Source of the DNA: Phocaeicola plebeius DSM 17135
GTDB lineage: Bacteria > Bacteroidota > Bacteroidia > Bacteroidales > Bacteroidaceae
DNA length: 64,000 nt
Direction of reading: 5' to 3'
Assembly (NCBI RefSeq): GCF_000187895.1
Contig: NZ_DS990134.1
Location: forward strand, 658,257-722,256
The notes beneath the pieces are model-generated. The model was given only the letters and a program-made list of their open reading frames with translations. It made no database searches and was not told where the DNA came from. The translations under genes were made by a program, and so were the position numbers. Shown one piece after another: positions 39,342 through 47,656 of this stretch; position 1 is the stretch's first letter; each line of letters begins with the position of its first letter.

Positions 39342-41738
39342 ATGATGAAAAAAATCCTATTGGCTGTAGTGCTGTGTGGCGGTTTCGGATTGACGGCTGT
39401 TTCTGCCCAGCAGGCGGAAGGACGTCTGCCAGGCTACTTACAGGCCGAAAAGTTTACCAAGAGTAAGCTGGACAAAATGTTGTTTTCTACTACTGTGGAC
39501 CCGCACTGGTTTCAACAGGGAAACAATTTCTGGTTTGAGTATAAAACCAGTGAAGGAAAGTTCTGGTATGTGGTGAATCCCTCAGCTAAGCGTAAAGAAT
39601 TGTTGTTTGACCGTGAACGGATGGCTTCACAGCTCACCGAGATTGTACAGGACCCTTTTGAAGCACGTCAGTTACCTATTGCAGACCTGAAGGCTGGAGA
39701 AGACGGACGTACCTTTACATTTAAGGTGGTTTCAAAGACTGATTCCACGTTTTATTTCTCGTACGACTATCCGTCTCGTAAGTTGACACATCTGAAAGAC
39801 AAAAAGAAGGAACTGGACAGACCAAGCTGGGCCTCTGTTTCGCCTGATGGACAGCGGGTGATTTATGCCAAGGATTGTGACTTGTACTATATGAGTATCG
39901 CCGATTATCAGAAGGCTCGTAAGGATGAGAAAGACAGTACGATTGTAGAAGTTCGTTTGACAACGGATGGTACACCGGATTTCGGGTATGGCATTCCGTA
40001 TAGTACCCTGAATACAGATACACTGTGTAATGGAAAACGTCGTGGAGTATGGGGATACTGGTCGCCCGATTCCAAATATTTTGCTACGATTATTGCGGAC
40101 CAGCGGAATGTGAAACCGTTGTGGGTGATTAACTCTATTGCAGAGCCACGTCCTACTCTGGAGACTTATAAGTATGAGATGCCGGGAGAGACAGGTATGC
40201 CGGAATATCATCTGTATTTGTTCGATGTGCAGGCAGGTACACGGAAAGAAATCAAGACAGCGGCGTGGAAAAATCAGTCGATTGACTTGGAAGGTAAACC
40301 CTTTGAACAGAAACAGCGCGATATGGAGCTGGTTCCAAGAATCTGGCAAGGGGATAACAACCGTTTCTTCCTGACACGCAGCAGTCGTGACCTACATCGT
40401 ATTGATGTATGTACTTATACATTGGGGGCTGATTCCATTGTGCCTATAGTAAAGGAAAGAATGAATACCTACCAGGAAACACGTCCTATTCATGTATTGA
40501 AGGGAGGAAAAGAGTTTATCCAATGGAGCGAACGTGACGGCTGGGCACACCTTTACTTATATGATGATAAAGGAAACTTGAAAAATCGTATCACAGAAGG
40601 TCCCTGGCATGTGGAGCGTGTGGTAAAAGTAGATGAGGCTGCACGGACAGTCTATTTTGTGGCCAATGGACGGGAGGCAGGTGAAAATCCATATTACGAA
40701 CATTTCTATAAGGTAAATGTGGATGGAAGCGGATTGAAACAGCTTACGCATGGTGAATTCTTCCATGATGTAGAACTGGATGACGATGCCCGTTTCTTTG
40801 TCGATAACTATTCACGTGCCAATACCGTTCCTTGTGCCGACCTGCTGGACAATAACGGGAAAAAGGTGATGACCATACAGGAAAGTGATTTTTCTTCTCT
40901 GAAAGCAGCCGGTTACAAATTTCCGGAACCTTTCAAGGTGAAAGCAGCCGATGGAGTGACTGATTTGTATGGAGTGATGTACAAACCTTTTGATTTTGAT
41001 TCTACCAAGGTATACCCCATCATTGATTATGTATATCCGGGGCCTCAGGTAGAGGCAGTGGATTATCCGTTCCGGCGCATGAGTGTCCGGACAGACCGTC
41101 TGGCACAAGCCGGATTTATCGTGATTACGGTAGGACAGCGAGGTGGGCATCCCAGCCGCTCCAAATGGTACCATAATTACGGATATGGAAATATGCGGGA
41201 TTACCCGTTGGCCGACCATAAGGCAGCAGTAGAGCAACTGGCCGACCGTTATTCCTTTATCGATATTACGCGTGTGGGAATCCACGGGCACTCGGGAGGT
41301 GGCTTTATGTCAACAGCAGCAATCTGTCAGTATCCTGATTTCTACAAGGCTGCAGTTTCTTGTGCAGGTAATCATGATAACCGTATCTACAACCGTTGGT
41401 GGAGCGAAACGCATCATGGGGTAAAAGAAGAAATTTCAGAAAAGGGAGACACTACTTTTGCCTATAAGATTGCTACCAATCCAGAGATTGTAAAGCAGTT
41501 GAAAGGGCATTTGATGTTGGTACATGGAGATATAGACAATAATGTACATCCGGGAAATACCATTCGCGTGGTCAATGCACTGATTCGCGCCAACAAGCGT
41601 TTTGATATGCTGATACTGCCGGGACAACGTCATGGTTTCGGCGATATGGATGAATATTTCTATTGGAGAATGGTTGATTTCTTCTCAGAACATTTGAAGG
41701 GAAAGAAAGAATCGTCAGTAGATATTCCTCAGCGATAA
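39342..41738 (+). CDS. Prolyl oligopeptidase S9 family (DPP-IV-like) peptidase
   Basis: A 798-residue secreted or periplasmic serine peptidase with a signal peptide (ends VSAQQ), an N-terminal beta-propeller of the DPP-IV type, and a C-terminal alpha/beta hydrolase. The triad is Ser651 in GHSGGGFMS, Asp732 in HGDIDNNVH and His764 in PGQRHGFGD. It should release dipeptides after proline or alanine; Bacteroides DPP-IV enzymes do this. ATG codons at 39342 and 39345 are both possible. It stands alone after the rseP terminator. Confidence 0.92.
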   Translation: MMKKILLAVVLCGGFGLTAVSAQQAEGRLPGYLQAEKFTKSKLDKMLFSTTVDPHWFQQGNNFWFEYKTSEGKFWYVVNPSAKRKELLFDRERMASQLTEIVQDPFEARQLPIADLKAGEDGRTFTFKVVSKTDSTFYFSYDYPSRKLTHLKDKKKELDRPSWASVSPDGQRVIYAKDCDLYYMSIADYQKARKDEKDSTIVEVRLTTDGTPDFGYGIPYSTLNTDTLCNGKRRGVWGYWSPDSKYFATIIADQRNVKPLWVINSIAEPRPTLETYKYEMPGETGMPEYHLYLFDVQAGTRKEIKTAAWKNQSIDLEGKPFEQKQRDMELVPRIWQGDNNRFFLTRSSRDLHRIDVCTYTLGADSIVPIVKERMNTYQETRPIHVLKGGKEFIQWSERDGWAHLYLYDDKGNLKNRITEGPWHVERVVKVDEAARTVYFVANGREAGENPYYEHFYKVNVDGSGLKQLTHGEFFHDVELDDDARFFVDNYSRANTVPCADLLDNNGKKVMTIQESDFSSLKAAGYKFPEPFKVKAADGVTDLYGVMYKPFDFDSTKVYPIIDYVYPGPQVEAVDYPFRRMSVRTDRLAQAGFIVITVGQRGGHPSRSKWYHNYGYGNMRDYPLADHKAAVEQLADRYSFIDITRVGIHGHSGGGFMSTAAICQYPDFYKAAVSCAGNHDNRIYNRWWSETHHGVKEEISEKGDTTFAYKIATNPEIVKQLKGHLMLVHGDIDNNVHPGNTIRVVNALIRANKRFDMLILPGQRHGFGDMDEYFYWRMVDFFSEHLKGKKESSVDIPQR

Positions 41739-41755
41739 GATAACCTTACATATTG

Positions 41756-41791
41756 ATAACGGTGGGATGGCGTAGGCTGTTCCGCCGTTAT
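41756..41791 (+). terminator. Weak hairpin after the DPP-IV-like gene
   Basis: ATAACGGTGG (41756-41765) pairs with CCGCCGTTAT (41782-41791) with one G-U pair. It follows the stop by 17 nt but lacks a T-run, so it may only partly terminate. Confidence 0.45.
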
Positions 41792-41804
41792 TGTATCTAG
41801 GCAG

Positions 41805-41906
41805 TTACAAACGATTCATAAGTTCACGTACGGGCATAAAAAAAGCGAGAGTTCGCTGAACCTCCGCTGCCTTCCTAAAGAACCCCCATTTAAGGGTTCT
41901 TTTCAT
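41805..41906 (-). CDS. Possible 33-residue basic peptide
   Basis: A 33-codon frame from ATG at 41906 to TAA at 41805 encodes a basic peptide beginning MKRTLKWGFFRKAAEVQRTL and ending FFMPVRELMNRL. It starts near the 3' end of the RNA unit described at 41838-42163 and runs through both hairpins. If it is real, the hairpins are coding and the terminator call is wrong, or translation modulates termination. No Shine-Dalgarno is seen, which is normal for this phylum. I cannot decide between peptide and chance frame. Confidence 0.3.
   Translation of the reverse strand: MKRTLKWGFFRKAAEVQRTLAFFMPVRELMNRL
41838..41867 (-). terminator. Terminator of the minus-strand RNA unit
   Basis: On the minus strand GCGGAGGTTC, AGC loop and GAACTCTCGC form a 10-bp stem with two G-U pairs and one mismatch, followed directly by seven T (41844-41838). 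A second perfect 9-bp hairpin (AAAGAACCC/GGGTTCTTT, 41877-41902) lies just upstream. Confidence 0.65.
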
Positions 41907-42163
41907 CTACATAATTTTTGTGTTTTCTGTTATCCTTACTTTCGTCTTTCTTTTTACCTGAAGATATTCCTAATACCTTCTCAAACCTAATTCCTGAAAA
42001 CTTTTACCTTTAAAATCTAATACCTTAACTTAAATCTAATCTAAATACCTTAATCCTAATACCTTAAATAGTCTAGCTAATACCTTGAAATAAATAATTA
42101 CTTTTTTACCTTATGTATTCTAATACCTAAATGTTTTTCTCTTTTTACCTATTGGTTTCACAA
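41838..42163 (-). ncRNA. Putative repeat-rich RNA of about 325 nt
   Basis: This stretch has no ordinary gene, but on the minus strand it has a good promoter (42171-42200), a purine-rich body and a terminator. The body carries repeated AAGGTATTA: the plus-strand copies TAATACCT(T) begin at 41971, 42018, 42057, 42078 and 42121, with a variant TAAATACCTT at 42042 and several shorter TTTTACCT blocks. It could be a small regulatory RNA with a repeated binding site, or the leader of the 33-codon frame at its end. No known RNA family is recognised. Confidence 0.5.
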
Positions 42164-42170
42164 CCACATT

Positions 42171-42202
42171 GCAAAGGTAATTCTTTTTTGATTGATAGCA
42201 AG
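42171..42202 (-). promoter_or_regulatory. Promoter of the minus-strand RNA unit
   Basis: Minus-strand TACCTTTGC at 42179-42171 is a perfect -7 box; a TTGC ends 18 nt upstream of it and can act as -33. The palindrome GCAAG-AA-CTTGC (42198-42209) covers the -33 region and could be an operator. Confidence 0.65.
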
Positions 42203-42360
42203 AACTTGCAAGATGTTTTTTTAATAAATAGTTGTTTTCATGATATAAATCAAGAAAAGGGCTATTTTAAGTCTTTGTGTACGGAAACGGAGGTCGTGCG
42301 CGACAACGTTTTTCGTCGTGTGCGATAACAATGTAACGAAACGGGAAACGGGTATAAAAT

Positions 42361-42409
42361 ATATCCCTCGATTTTAGTTACGAATTTATTAACTAAAATC
42401 GAGGGATAT
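42361..42409 (-). terminator. Terminator of nrdD-nrdG
   Basis: A perfect 20-bp inverted repeat (42361-42380 with 42390-42409, 9-nt loop) directly follows the nrdG stop; on the minus strand it is followed by ATTTTAT. Between here and the RNA promoter (42210-42360) I see nothing else. Confidence 0.8.
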
Positions 42410-42429
42410 GCTAACGAATCAATGTTCGG

Positions 42430-42891
42430 CTATTTCAGTTTAAGGATTCGCTGGTTACTGCTCCCGCAAAAGTCCAGAAAAGGAGAGTAGAGCGATTCGA
42501 TGAAAGGACCGTCCACGAGTACGTCTATGTAGGGGAGTAGTTTCTGGCGGATAGGGTCCTCTTTCAGTTGTTCGTATGTATATCCTGTATAACACCAGAT
42601 ATTCATGCCTGTTCGCTGGCTGACTTCTTTCAGAACAGGCAGAAATTCTTCCGGATTGTAAAAAGGGTCACCGCCTGAAAAGGTAACTCCGTCCAGCAGA
42701 GGATTGGCATTGATTTCCTGAATGATTTGTTCCAAGACTTCCTGCGTGAGAGGTTTGCCGGCCTTCGGATTCCATGATTCCGGATTGTGACATCCCTTGC
42801 AACGATGGGCACATCCAGCCAGATAGATGGAATACCGGATGCCCTCACCGTCGACAATTGTTTCAGGATATGTATATAAATAATGTAACAT
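42430..42891 (-). CDS. nrdG: Anaerobic ribonucleotide reductase activating protein
   Basis: A 153-residue radical-SAM activase that installs the glycyl radical on NrdD. The iron-sulfur cluster cysteines are Cys27, Cys31 and Cys34 in [15 protein letters not shown], followed by the SAM-binding GGDPF motif. Length is normal. It starts 17 nt after nrdD, in one operon under the upstream cobalamin riboswitch. Confidence 0.96.
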   Translation of the reverse strand: MLHYLYTYPETIVDGEGIRYSIYLAGCAHRCKGCHNPESWNPKAGKPLTQEVLEQIIQEINANPLLDGVTFSGGDPFYNPEEFLPVLKEVSQRTGMNIWCYTGYTYEQLKEDPIRQKLLPYIDVLVDGPFIESLYSPFLDFCGSSNQRILKLK

Positions 42892-42908
42892 GTATGTTTC
42901 CTTTCGGC

Positions 42909-45293
42909 TTATGCATGCTTTACACGGTCGTGCTCTTCCGCTCTCTTGGCAGAGTTCCAGCTGCTAAGGTCGCCTGTCAGGTAACCGGTGATACGGCGCA
43001 TGCGCAGGATATTCTCGCTGTTGCATACCGGACAACGGCTGTAGATGACTCCCTTGTAGCCACAATCGTGACAAGTATCTACCGGGTGGTTGATAGAACC
43101 GTATCCAATCTGTTCGTCGTGCATCACCTTTACAATCTTCGCAATGGCCTTTACGTTTTTCTGCGCTTCTCCATCCAGTTCTACGTAGGTGATGTGTCCG
43201 CCACGTGTCAGTGCATGGAAAGGAGCTTCACATTTGATTTTCTCGACAATAGTAATCGGTTCTTTCACGTCCACATGGAATGAGTTGACATAGTAATCAC
43301 GGTCGTTTACTCCTTCAATGATTCCATATTTGCGTTTGTCCATACGGGTAAATCTACCGGACAATCCTTCGGCGGGAGTTGCCAGTACCGAATAATTCAA
43401 TCCGTATTTCTTTTTGTAGTCTTCGGCCACTTTGTTCATCTCTTCAATAGCCTCGTAAAGCGTGTTCCACGCCTGCTGGTTATGTCCATGTCCTTGGCCG
43501 TATAATGCCATCATGGCATTGTGTCCTCCTATAAAGCCGATACCTAAAGTACCCTGTTTCAACACATCTCCTACTTCTTCGTTGGGATGAAGGGCACCTC
43601 CACCTTTCCATACATTATTGCCCATCATGAACGGGAACTGACGCGCAAGAGCGGTACGCTGGTACTGGTAACGGGTATACAACTGCTCTGCGATGAATTC
43701 AGCCATGGAGTGTACCGACTGGAGGAAAAATTCCTTTGCTTTCTGGAGCTTGCCTTCCGGAGTCTCGTTAGTCAGACTTTCTGCTTTCCGGTGCGCTTCG
43801 ATGGCCAGACGAGGCAGGTTCATGGTCGTGAATGAAAGGTTACCTCTTCCCAATGAAGTCTTTTCTCCGTTGAGGTTCTCGAATACGCGTGTACGGCATC
43901 CCATGGTCGCCAGTTCATAACGGTAACGTTTCGGGTCGTCAGCACTCCATTTCTCGTGTTTGTTGAACGGAGTATCCAGGAACATAAAGTTCGGGAACAG
44001 TGCTTTGGCCGTCGTACGGCATGCCTGCAGGAAGAGGTCGAAGTTCGGGCATTCAAACTTCACTTCTCCTGAGAGAGCTGCTTCAAAATCCTTCATGGCC
44101 AGTTGATAATCGGCTTCAGAATAGCTCACTCCGTCTTTCACTTTAAAAATCTGGATAGGGAAGACTGGAACTTCTCCATGATTTCCCAAGCCTTCGATGG
44201 TAGCTTTCAATAATTCCTGAATCACCATTCTTCCTTCTGCTGAGGTGTCCGTACCATAATTGATGGAGCTGAATACCACCTGATTACCTCCTCTGGAATG
44301 CATGGTGTTCAAGTTATGGATAAAGCCCTCCATGGCCTGATGTGTATCTTTGCGGGTTTGTGCCAGCGTTTTGCGGAGCACATATTTCAATTCGTCTGCT
44401 GTCAGGTTGATACCTGCCGCTTGCAAAGAGTCCAGGTAAGCCTTTTCAGTTTCTTCGTTAGGAGCGATGCTGTGGAAGTAGCTGCGTATTCCTTTCAGGA
44501 TTTCTTTTTCATCAGTAGCGTGTCCTTTGATGTCGAGTAGCAATCCTAAATGAGTAGCCATGATTTTCTGGAAACTTTTCAGTACTCCTTTTGCCATGAA
44601 GAAGTCGAAGGCCGGAATGGCCTGTCCTCCGTGCTGTTCATTCTGGTTTGTCTGGAAAATGATGGTAGCCAGTGTGGCATAGCTTTGGATGGACTGCGGC
44701 GTACGGATGCTTCCGTTCTTGGTATGAAATCCGCGTTCGAACAAATCATCTAAGTCATACTGAATGCAGGTAGTCGTTTTTGTGGGGTAATAATCCAGGT
44801 CGTGGATGTGTATGTCGCCCATCTGATGCGCTTCTGCATATTTTTTCGGAAGAAGATATTTGTAAGTATAGTCCTTGGTGATTTCTGAAGCGAAAGTCAT
44901 CATCTGTCCGGCCGGCGTATGACTTGACATGTTGGCATTGCTCAGGTTTACATCATTCTTGTCGATGGCCACAATGCCGTCCATGATATGCTTGATGTGC
45001 GTCTTCCGGTCTCTTTCCGTATTTCTCCACTGACGGTAGATGATGTATTTCTTGGCCACTTCCGGCTGTACCTTCATTAATTCGTTTTCCACAAGGTCCT
45101 GAATTTCTTCCACACCCATGGTAGGCTGTGAGAAGTGTGACACCACCTGCCGGGTAATCAGATCCAGTTCCTCTTTCTGCTGAGGAATACCGGTTGCTTC
45201 GAAAGCCTTTCCGATGGCGTTGGTGATTTTAGCGGCTGAAAAGTTTTCCTGCTTTCCGTCGCGCTTGATGATGCGGATTTCTGTCAAATTCAT
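42909..45293 (-). CDS. nrdD: Anaerobic (class III) ribonucleoside-triphosphate reductase
   Basis: A 794-residue glycyl-radical enzyme that makes deoxynucleotides without oxygen. It has an N-terminal ATP-cone (about residues 3-90: [16 protein letters not shown]), the catalytic barrel, a C-terminal zinc site ([12 protein letters not shown]) and the radical motif RITGYL with Gly770. I use the ATG at 45293, since the longer frame begins with TTG. A cobalamin riboswitch lies between its promoter and start, which implies repression when B12 is plentiful and a B12-dependent enzyme can take over. Confidence 0.97.
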   Translation of the reverse strand: MNLTEIRIIKRDGKQENFSAAKITNAIGKAFEATGIPQQKEELDLITRQVVSHFSQPTMGVEEIQDLVENELMKVQPEVAKKYIIYRQWRNTERDRKTHIKHIMDGIVAIDKNDVNLSNANMSSHTPAGQMMTFASEITKDYTYKYLLPKKYAEAHQMGDIHIHDLDYYPTKTTTCIQYDLDDLFERGFHTKNGSIRTPQSIQSYATLATIIFQTNQNEQHGGQAIPAFDFFMAKGVLKSFQKIMATHLGLLLDIKGHATDEKEILKGIRSYFHSIAPNEETEKAYLDSLQAAGINLTADELKYVLRKTLAQTRKDTHQAMEGFIHNLNTMHSRGGNQVVFSSINYGTDTSAEGRMVIQELLKATIEGLGNHGEVPVFPIQIFKVKDGVSYSEADYQLAMKDFEAALSGEVKFECPNFDLFLQACRTTAKALFPNFMFLDTPFNKHEKWSADDPKRYRYELATMGCRTRVFENLNGEKTSLGRGNLSFTTMNLPRLAIEAHRKAESLTNETPEGKLQKAKEFFLQSVHSMAEFIAEQLYTRYQYQRTALARQFPFMMGNNVWKGGGALHPNEEVGDVLKQGTLGIGFIGGHNAMMALYGQGHGHNQQAWNTLYEAIEEMNKVAEDYKKKYGLNYSVLATPAEGLSGRFTRMDKRKYGIIEGVNDRDYYVNSFHVDVKEPITIVEKIKCEAPFHALTRGGHITYVELDGEAQKNVKAIAKIVKVMHDEQIGYGSINHPVDTCHDCGYKGVIYSRCPVCNSENILRMRRITGYLTGDLSSWNSAKRAEEHDRVKHA

Positions 45294-45339
45294 TTCTTTC
45301 AATTAAATGAGGTAAAACATAAATTATAGTTGAGCTTTT

Positions 45340-45500
45340 CCGGGCAGGTCTTCTGACTGATCTTTCCCCACAGACGCCTTCCCATGAATTCGATTCACAG
45401 TGGCTTGCAATGCATGTCCAGGTTTACGCAAGAATCACAGCAGCAGGTACTGTTGCCGATTTCCACGGCATTCCCTTTTGAAACGGTTAGGTTACCTTTT
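45340..45500 (-). promoter_or_regulatory. Cobalamin riboswitch upstream of nrdD
   Basis: On the minus strand the leader contains the landmark blocks of the cobalamin aptamer in order: AAAAGGGAATGCCGTGGAA, a central GCCACTGTGA (45404-45395), GGGAAGGC, and the 3' block AGTCAGAAGACCTGCC followed by CGG at 45340. The first base of nrdD is about 47 nt downstream. No terminator is visible in that gap, so control is more likely at translation start. Call rests on conserved blocks; covariance was not computed. Confidence 0.85.
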
Positions 45501-45511
45501 GAAAAGCAGGA

Positions 45512-45519
45512 CAAAGATA
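45512..45519 (-). promoter_or_regulatory. -7 box for the riboswitch-nrdDG transcript
   Basis: Minus-strand TATCTTTG at 45519-45512 is a perfect -7 box placed just before the aptamer. Between 45520 and 45704 I see no gene; only a small CCTCC/GGAGG hairpin near 45592-45617. Confidence 0.65.
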
Positions 45520-45704
45520 GAGATTTGGGAGAAAAATAAAAAATGAGATTTTTCGGATGTTTCTAAATTGGGAGAACTTTTATGAACGAAATCCTCCTTG
45601 TATGGTATTGTAGGAGGTTTAATTGGGTAACTCTAATTTGTAATAGCTCTCAGATATTGGAAATTTTGAAATATTTTTCTAGTTTGTCGACAAGCGAATA
45701 GCTA

Positions 45705-45760
45705 TATCGGAAAAATCTTTCGAAGCTTCTGTAGATCAGGGGTGACAGAGGCTTCGAAAG
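45705..45760 (-). terminator. Terminator of the CCA-adding enzyme gene
   Basis: CTTTCGAAGCTTCTGT (45717-45732) pairs with ACAGAGGCTTCGAAAG (45745-45760) with one G-U pair. On the minus strand the stem is followed by ATTTTTCC, just past the stop of the gene at 45774. Confidence 0.88.
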
Positions 45761-45773
45761 AGGTTGGGTTAGC

Positions 45774-47204
45774 TTATTTTTTTTCAGGCAGGTTTACAGG
45801 TTTCAGGCCCATTTGCTCCGCCTTTTTCAGCATATATTCAAAGGCTGCGTCGTGCTCGTTCGGGATGGCACCATCCAGAATCGCATCTTTGATAGAACTT
45901 TTCAGGCTTCCGATTTCACGGCAAGGTTGCAAGTTGAATACCTGCATGATTTCGGCTCCGTCCACAGGCGGCTGGAAGTTCCGGATGCGGTCTTTTTCTT
46001 CCAAATCTTTCAGCTTCTGGCGCACCAGTTTGAAGTTATCCAGAAAGCGTTGCTTGCGGGCTTCGTTTTTGGAAGTAATATCTGCTTCGCAAAGCATCAT
46101 CAGGTCGTCGATATCATCACCGGCTTCGAAGAGCAGACGGCGTACGGCCGAGTCGGTCACTTCTTCATCAGCAATCACAATCGGACGCATGTGCAGACCG
46201 ACGAGTTTCTGTACGTACTTCATTTTCTCGTTCATTGGAAGCTTCATCTTTCGGAAGATTTCCGGAATCATTTTCTCACCGATGAAATTGTGGTTATGGA
46301 AGGTCCATCCTGCCTTAGGTTCCCAGCGTTTGGTTCTCGGTTTGCCAATATCGTGTAGCAGGGTAGCCCAGCGTAGCCACAAGTCGTTGCTTACGCGTGA
46401 AATATTATCCACCACTTCAAGCGTGTGGTAGAAATTGTCTTTGTGACCGCGTCCGTTGCGTACTTCCACTCCCTGCAGTGCCACCAGTTCCGGAAAAATC
46501 AGTTCCAGCAGTCCGCAGCGGTCCAGATCGATAAAACCCTTGGAAGGGACAGGTGACAGCAAAATCTTGTTCAGTTCGTCGGCGATGCGTTCGCGTGAGA
46601 TAATCTTGATGCGTTCCTTGTTGCGCTCCAATGCTTCGAACGTTTCATCGTCTATATAGAAATTCAATTGCGTAGCAAACCGTATGCAGCGCATCATGCG
46701 CAGCGGGTCGTCGCTGAACGTGATGTCCGGATCAAGCGGAGTACGGATGGTACGTTCCTTCAGGTCGTCCAGCCCGCCGAAGGGGTCCACCAGTTCTCCG
46801 AAACGCGCTTTGTTCAAGCAGACAGCCATGGCATTGATGGTGAAGTCTCTGCGGTTCTGGTCATCTTCCAGCGTGCCGTCTTCTACTATTGGTTTGCGGC
46901 TGTCGTGGCTATACGACTCCTTGCGTGCACCCACAAACTCCACTTCCGTATCCTTGAACTTGACTTGTGCTGTACCGAAGTTCTTGAAAACAGATACATG
47001 CGCACCTCGTCCCAGCTTCTTGCCGAAAGCCTGAGCCATTTCAATTCCGCTTCCTACCACCACTACATCTATGTCCTTGGAAGGTCTGTTCAGGAAAATA
47101 TCTCTTACATATCCACCTACAACATAGCATTCCAGTCCCAGCTCATCGGCCGTTTCTGATATCAGACTAAAAATTCTGCCAGCGAAGTGTTCTTTCAGTT
47201 CCAT
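45774..47204 (-). CDS. cca: CCA-adding tRNA nucleotidyltransferase
   Basis: A 476-residue class II nucleotidyltransferase with an HD domain. The head shows VVGGYVRDIFLNRPSKDIDVVV with the catalytic Asp pair in DID, RRDFTINAM, and a phosphohydrolase HD motif (LLHDIGKPRTKRW). It adds or repairs the CCA end of tRNAs; a poly(A) polymerase role is the alternative. The frame is open to 47447, but the -7 box at 47228-47236 and the repeat array at 47375-47460 lie in that extension; ATG at 47204 or 47213 is the start. Confidence 0.92.
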   Translation of the reverse strand: MELKEHFAGRIFSLISETADELGLECYVVGGYVRDIFLNRPSKDIDVVVVGSGIEMAQAFGKKLGRGAHVSVFKNFGTAQVKFKDTEVEFVGARKESYSHDSRKPIVEDGTLEDDQNRRDFTINAMAVCLNKARFGELVDPFGGLDDLKERTIRTPLDPDITFSDDPLRMMRCIRFATQLNFYIDDETFEALERNKERIKIISRERIADELNKILLSPVPSKGFIDLDRCGLLELIFPELVALQGVEVRNGRGHKDNFYHTLEVVDNISRVSNDLWLRWATLLHDIGKPRTKRWEPKAGWTFHNHNFIGEKMIPEIFRKMKLPMNEKMKYVQKLVGLHMRPIVIADEEVTDSAVRRLLFEAGDDIDDLMMLCEADITSKNEARKQRFLDNFKLVRQKLKDLEEKDRIRNFQPPVDGAEIMQVFNLQPCREIGSLKSSIKDAILDGAIPNEHDAAFEYMLKKAEQMGLKPVNLPEKK

Positions 47205-47227
47205 TGTATGCATTTTTTCAATTTGCC

Positions 47228-47236
47228 GCAAAGTTA
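47228..47236 (-). promoter_or_regulatory. -7 box for the CCA-adding enzyme gene
   Basis: Minus-strand TAACTTTGC at 47236-47228 is a perfect -7 box only about 24 nt before the ATG at 47204, so the leader is very short. Confidence 0.65.
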
Positions 47237-47380
47237 CAAAAAAAATCCCTTTGTCCATTTTTTGCCGCTTGCTTGAAATCGTGCAGCCGTTTTCGGACAG
47301 GAGTAAAAGTCTGAAGTGGAGAAGGAATTTTTCTAAATTCCCTTGTATAAAAGATGAAATTTCCTGACAAATTCTCTGTT

Positions 47381-47460
47381 TCACACTGTGGGATACAAAA
47401 ACCACAGTGTGGGATACATATTTCACAGTGTGAAATACAAATCCCACACTGTGAAATAGA
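47381..47460. repeat. 21-bp phased palindrome array C (four units)
   Basis: The 9-mer CACA[C/G]TGTG starts at 47382, 47403, 47424 and 47445, exactly 21 bp apart. The 15-bp cores are TTTCACACTGTGGGA, AACCACAGTGTGGGA, TTTCACAGTGTGAAA and TCCCACACTGTGAAA, joined by TACAAA, TACATA and TACAAA linkers. Unit 3 is a palindrome around one base; units 1 and 4 are reverse complements except at the centre. The array lies between divergent promoters (47228 and 47632). The rest of 47237-47620 has no gene. Confidence 0.85.
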
Positions 47461-47623
47461 GAATATTCCGGAGGATTTCGAAGAATATGCTGGAGGCTGT
47501 GGAAAAATATGTCGGAGGAAAAAGAAGTTCACTCCAGTCTGAGGTGCTGGCCTTTTTGTCGGAGAAACGTAGAAAATGCGCGGAAAAAAGAAAGAATGTG
47601 CGGAGGAGTTCCGAAAATAGTTG

Positions 47624-47632
47624 TATTTTTGC
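47624..47632 (+). promoter_or_regulatory. -7 box for the 47657 lipoprotein gene
   Basis: TATTTTTGC at 47624-47632 is a perfect -7 box 25 nt before the ATG at 47657 and rules out the longer frame from 47621. Confidence 0.65.
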
Positions 47633-47656
47633 CTGCATAGAATGATAGATAAACGT

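Noticed and set aside
45582..45701. 39-codon plus-strand frame (MNEILLVWYCRRF...) in the gap before the nrdD promoter
   Set aside because: No membrane helix, no promoter and unusual composition; it looks like chance.
47205..47447. 80-residue N-terminal extension of the CCA-adding enzyme
   Set aside because: It reads through the repeat array and across the gene's own -7 box, and homology starts at residue 81 or so.
47354..47542. 62-codon plus-strand frame with Cys at every seventh residue
   Set aside because: The heptad pattern follows from the 21-bp DNA array (21 bp is seven codons) and similar patterns appear in other frames on both strands; the palindromic DNA explains it better than a peptide.
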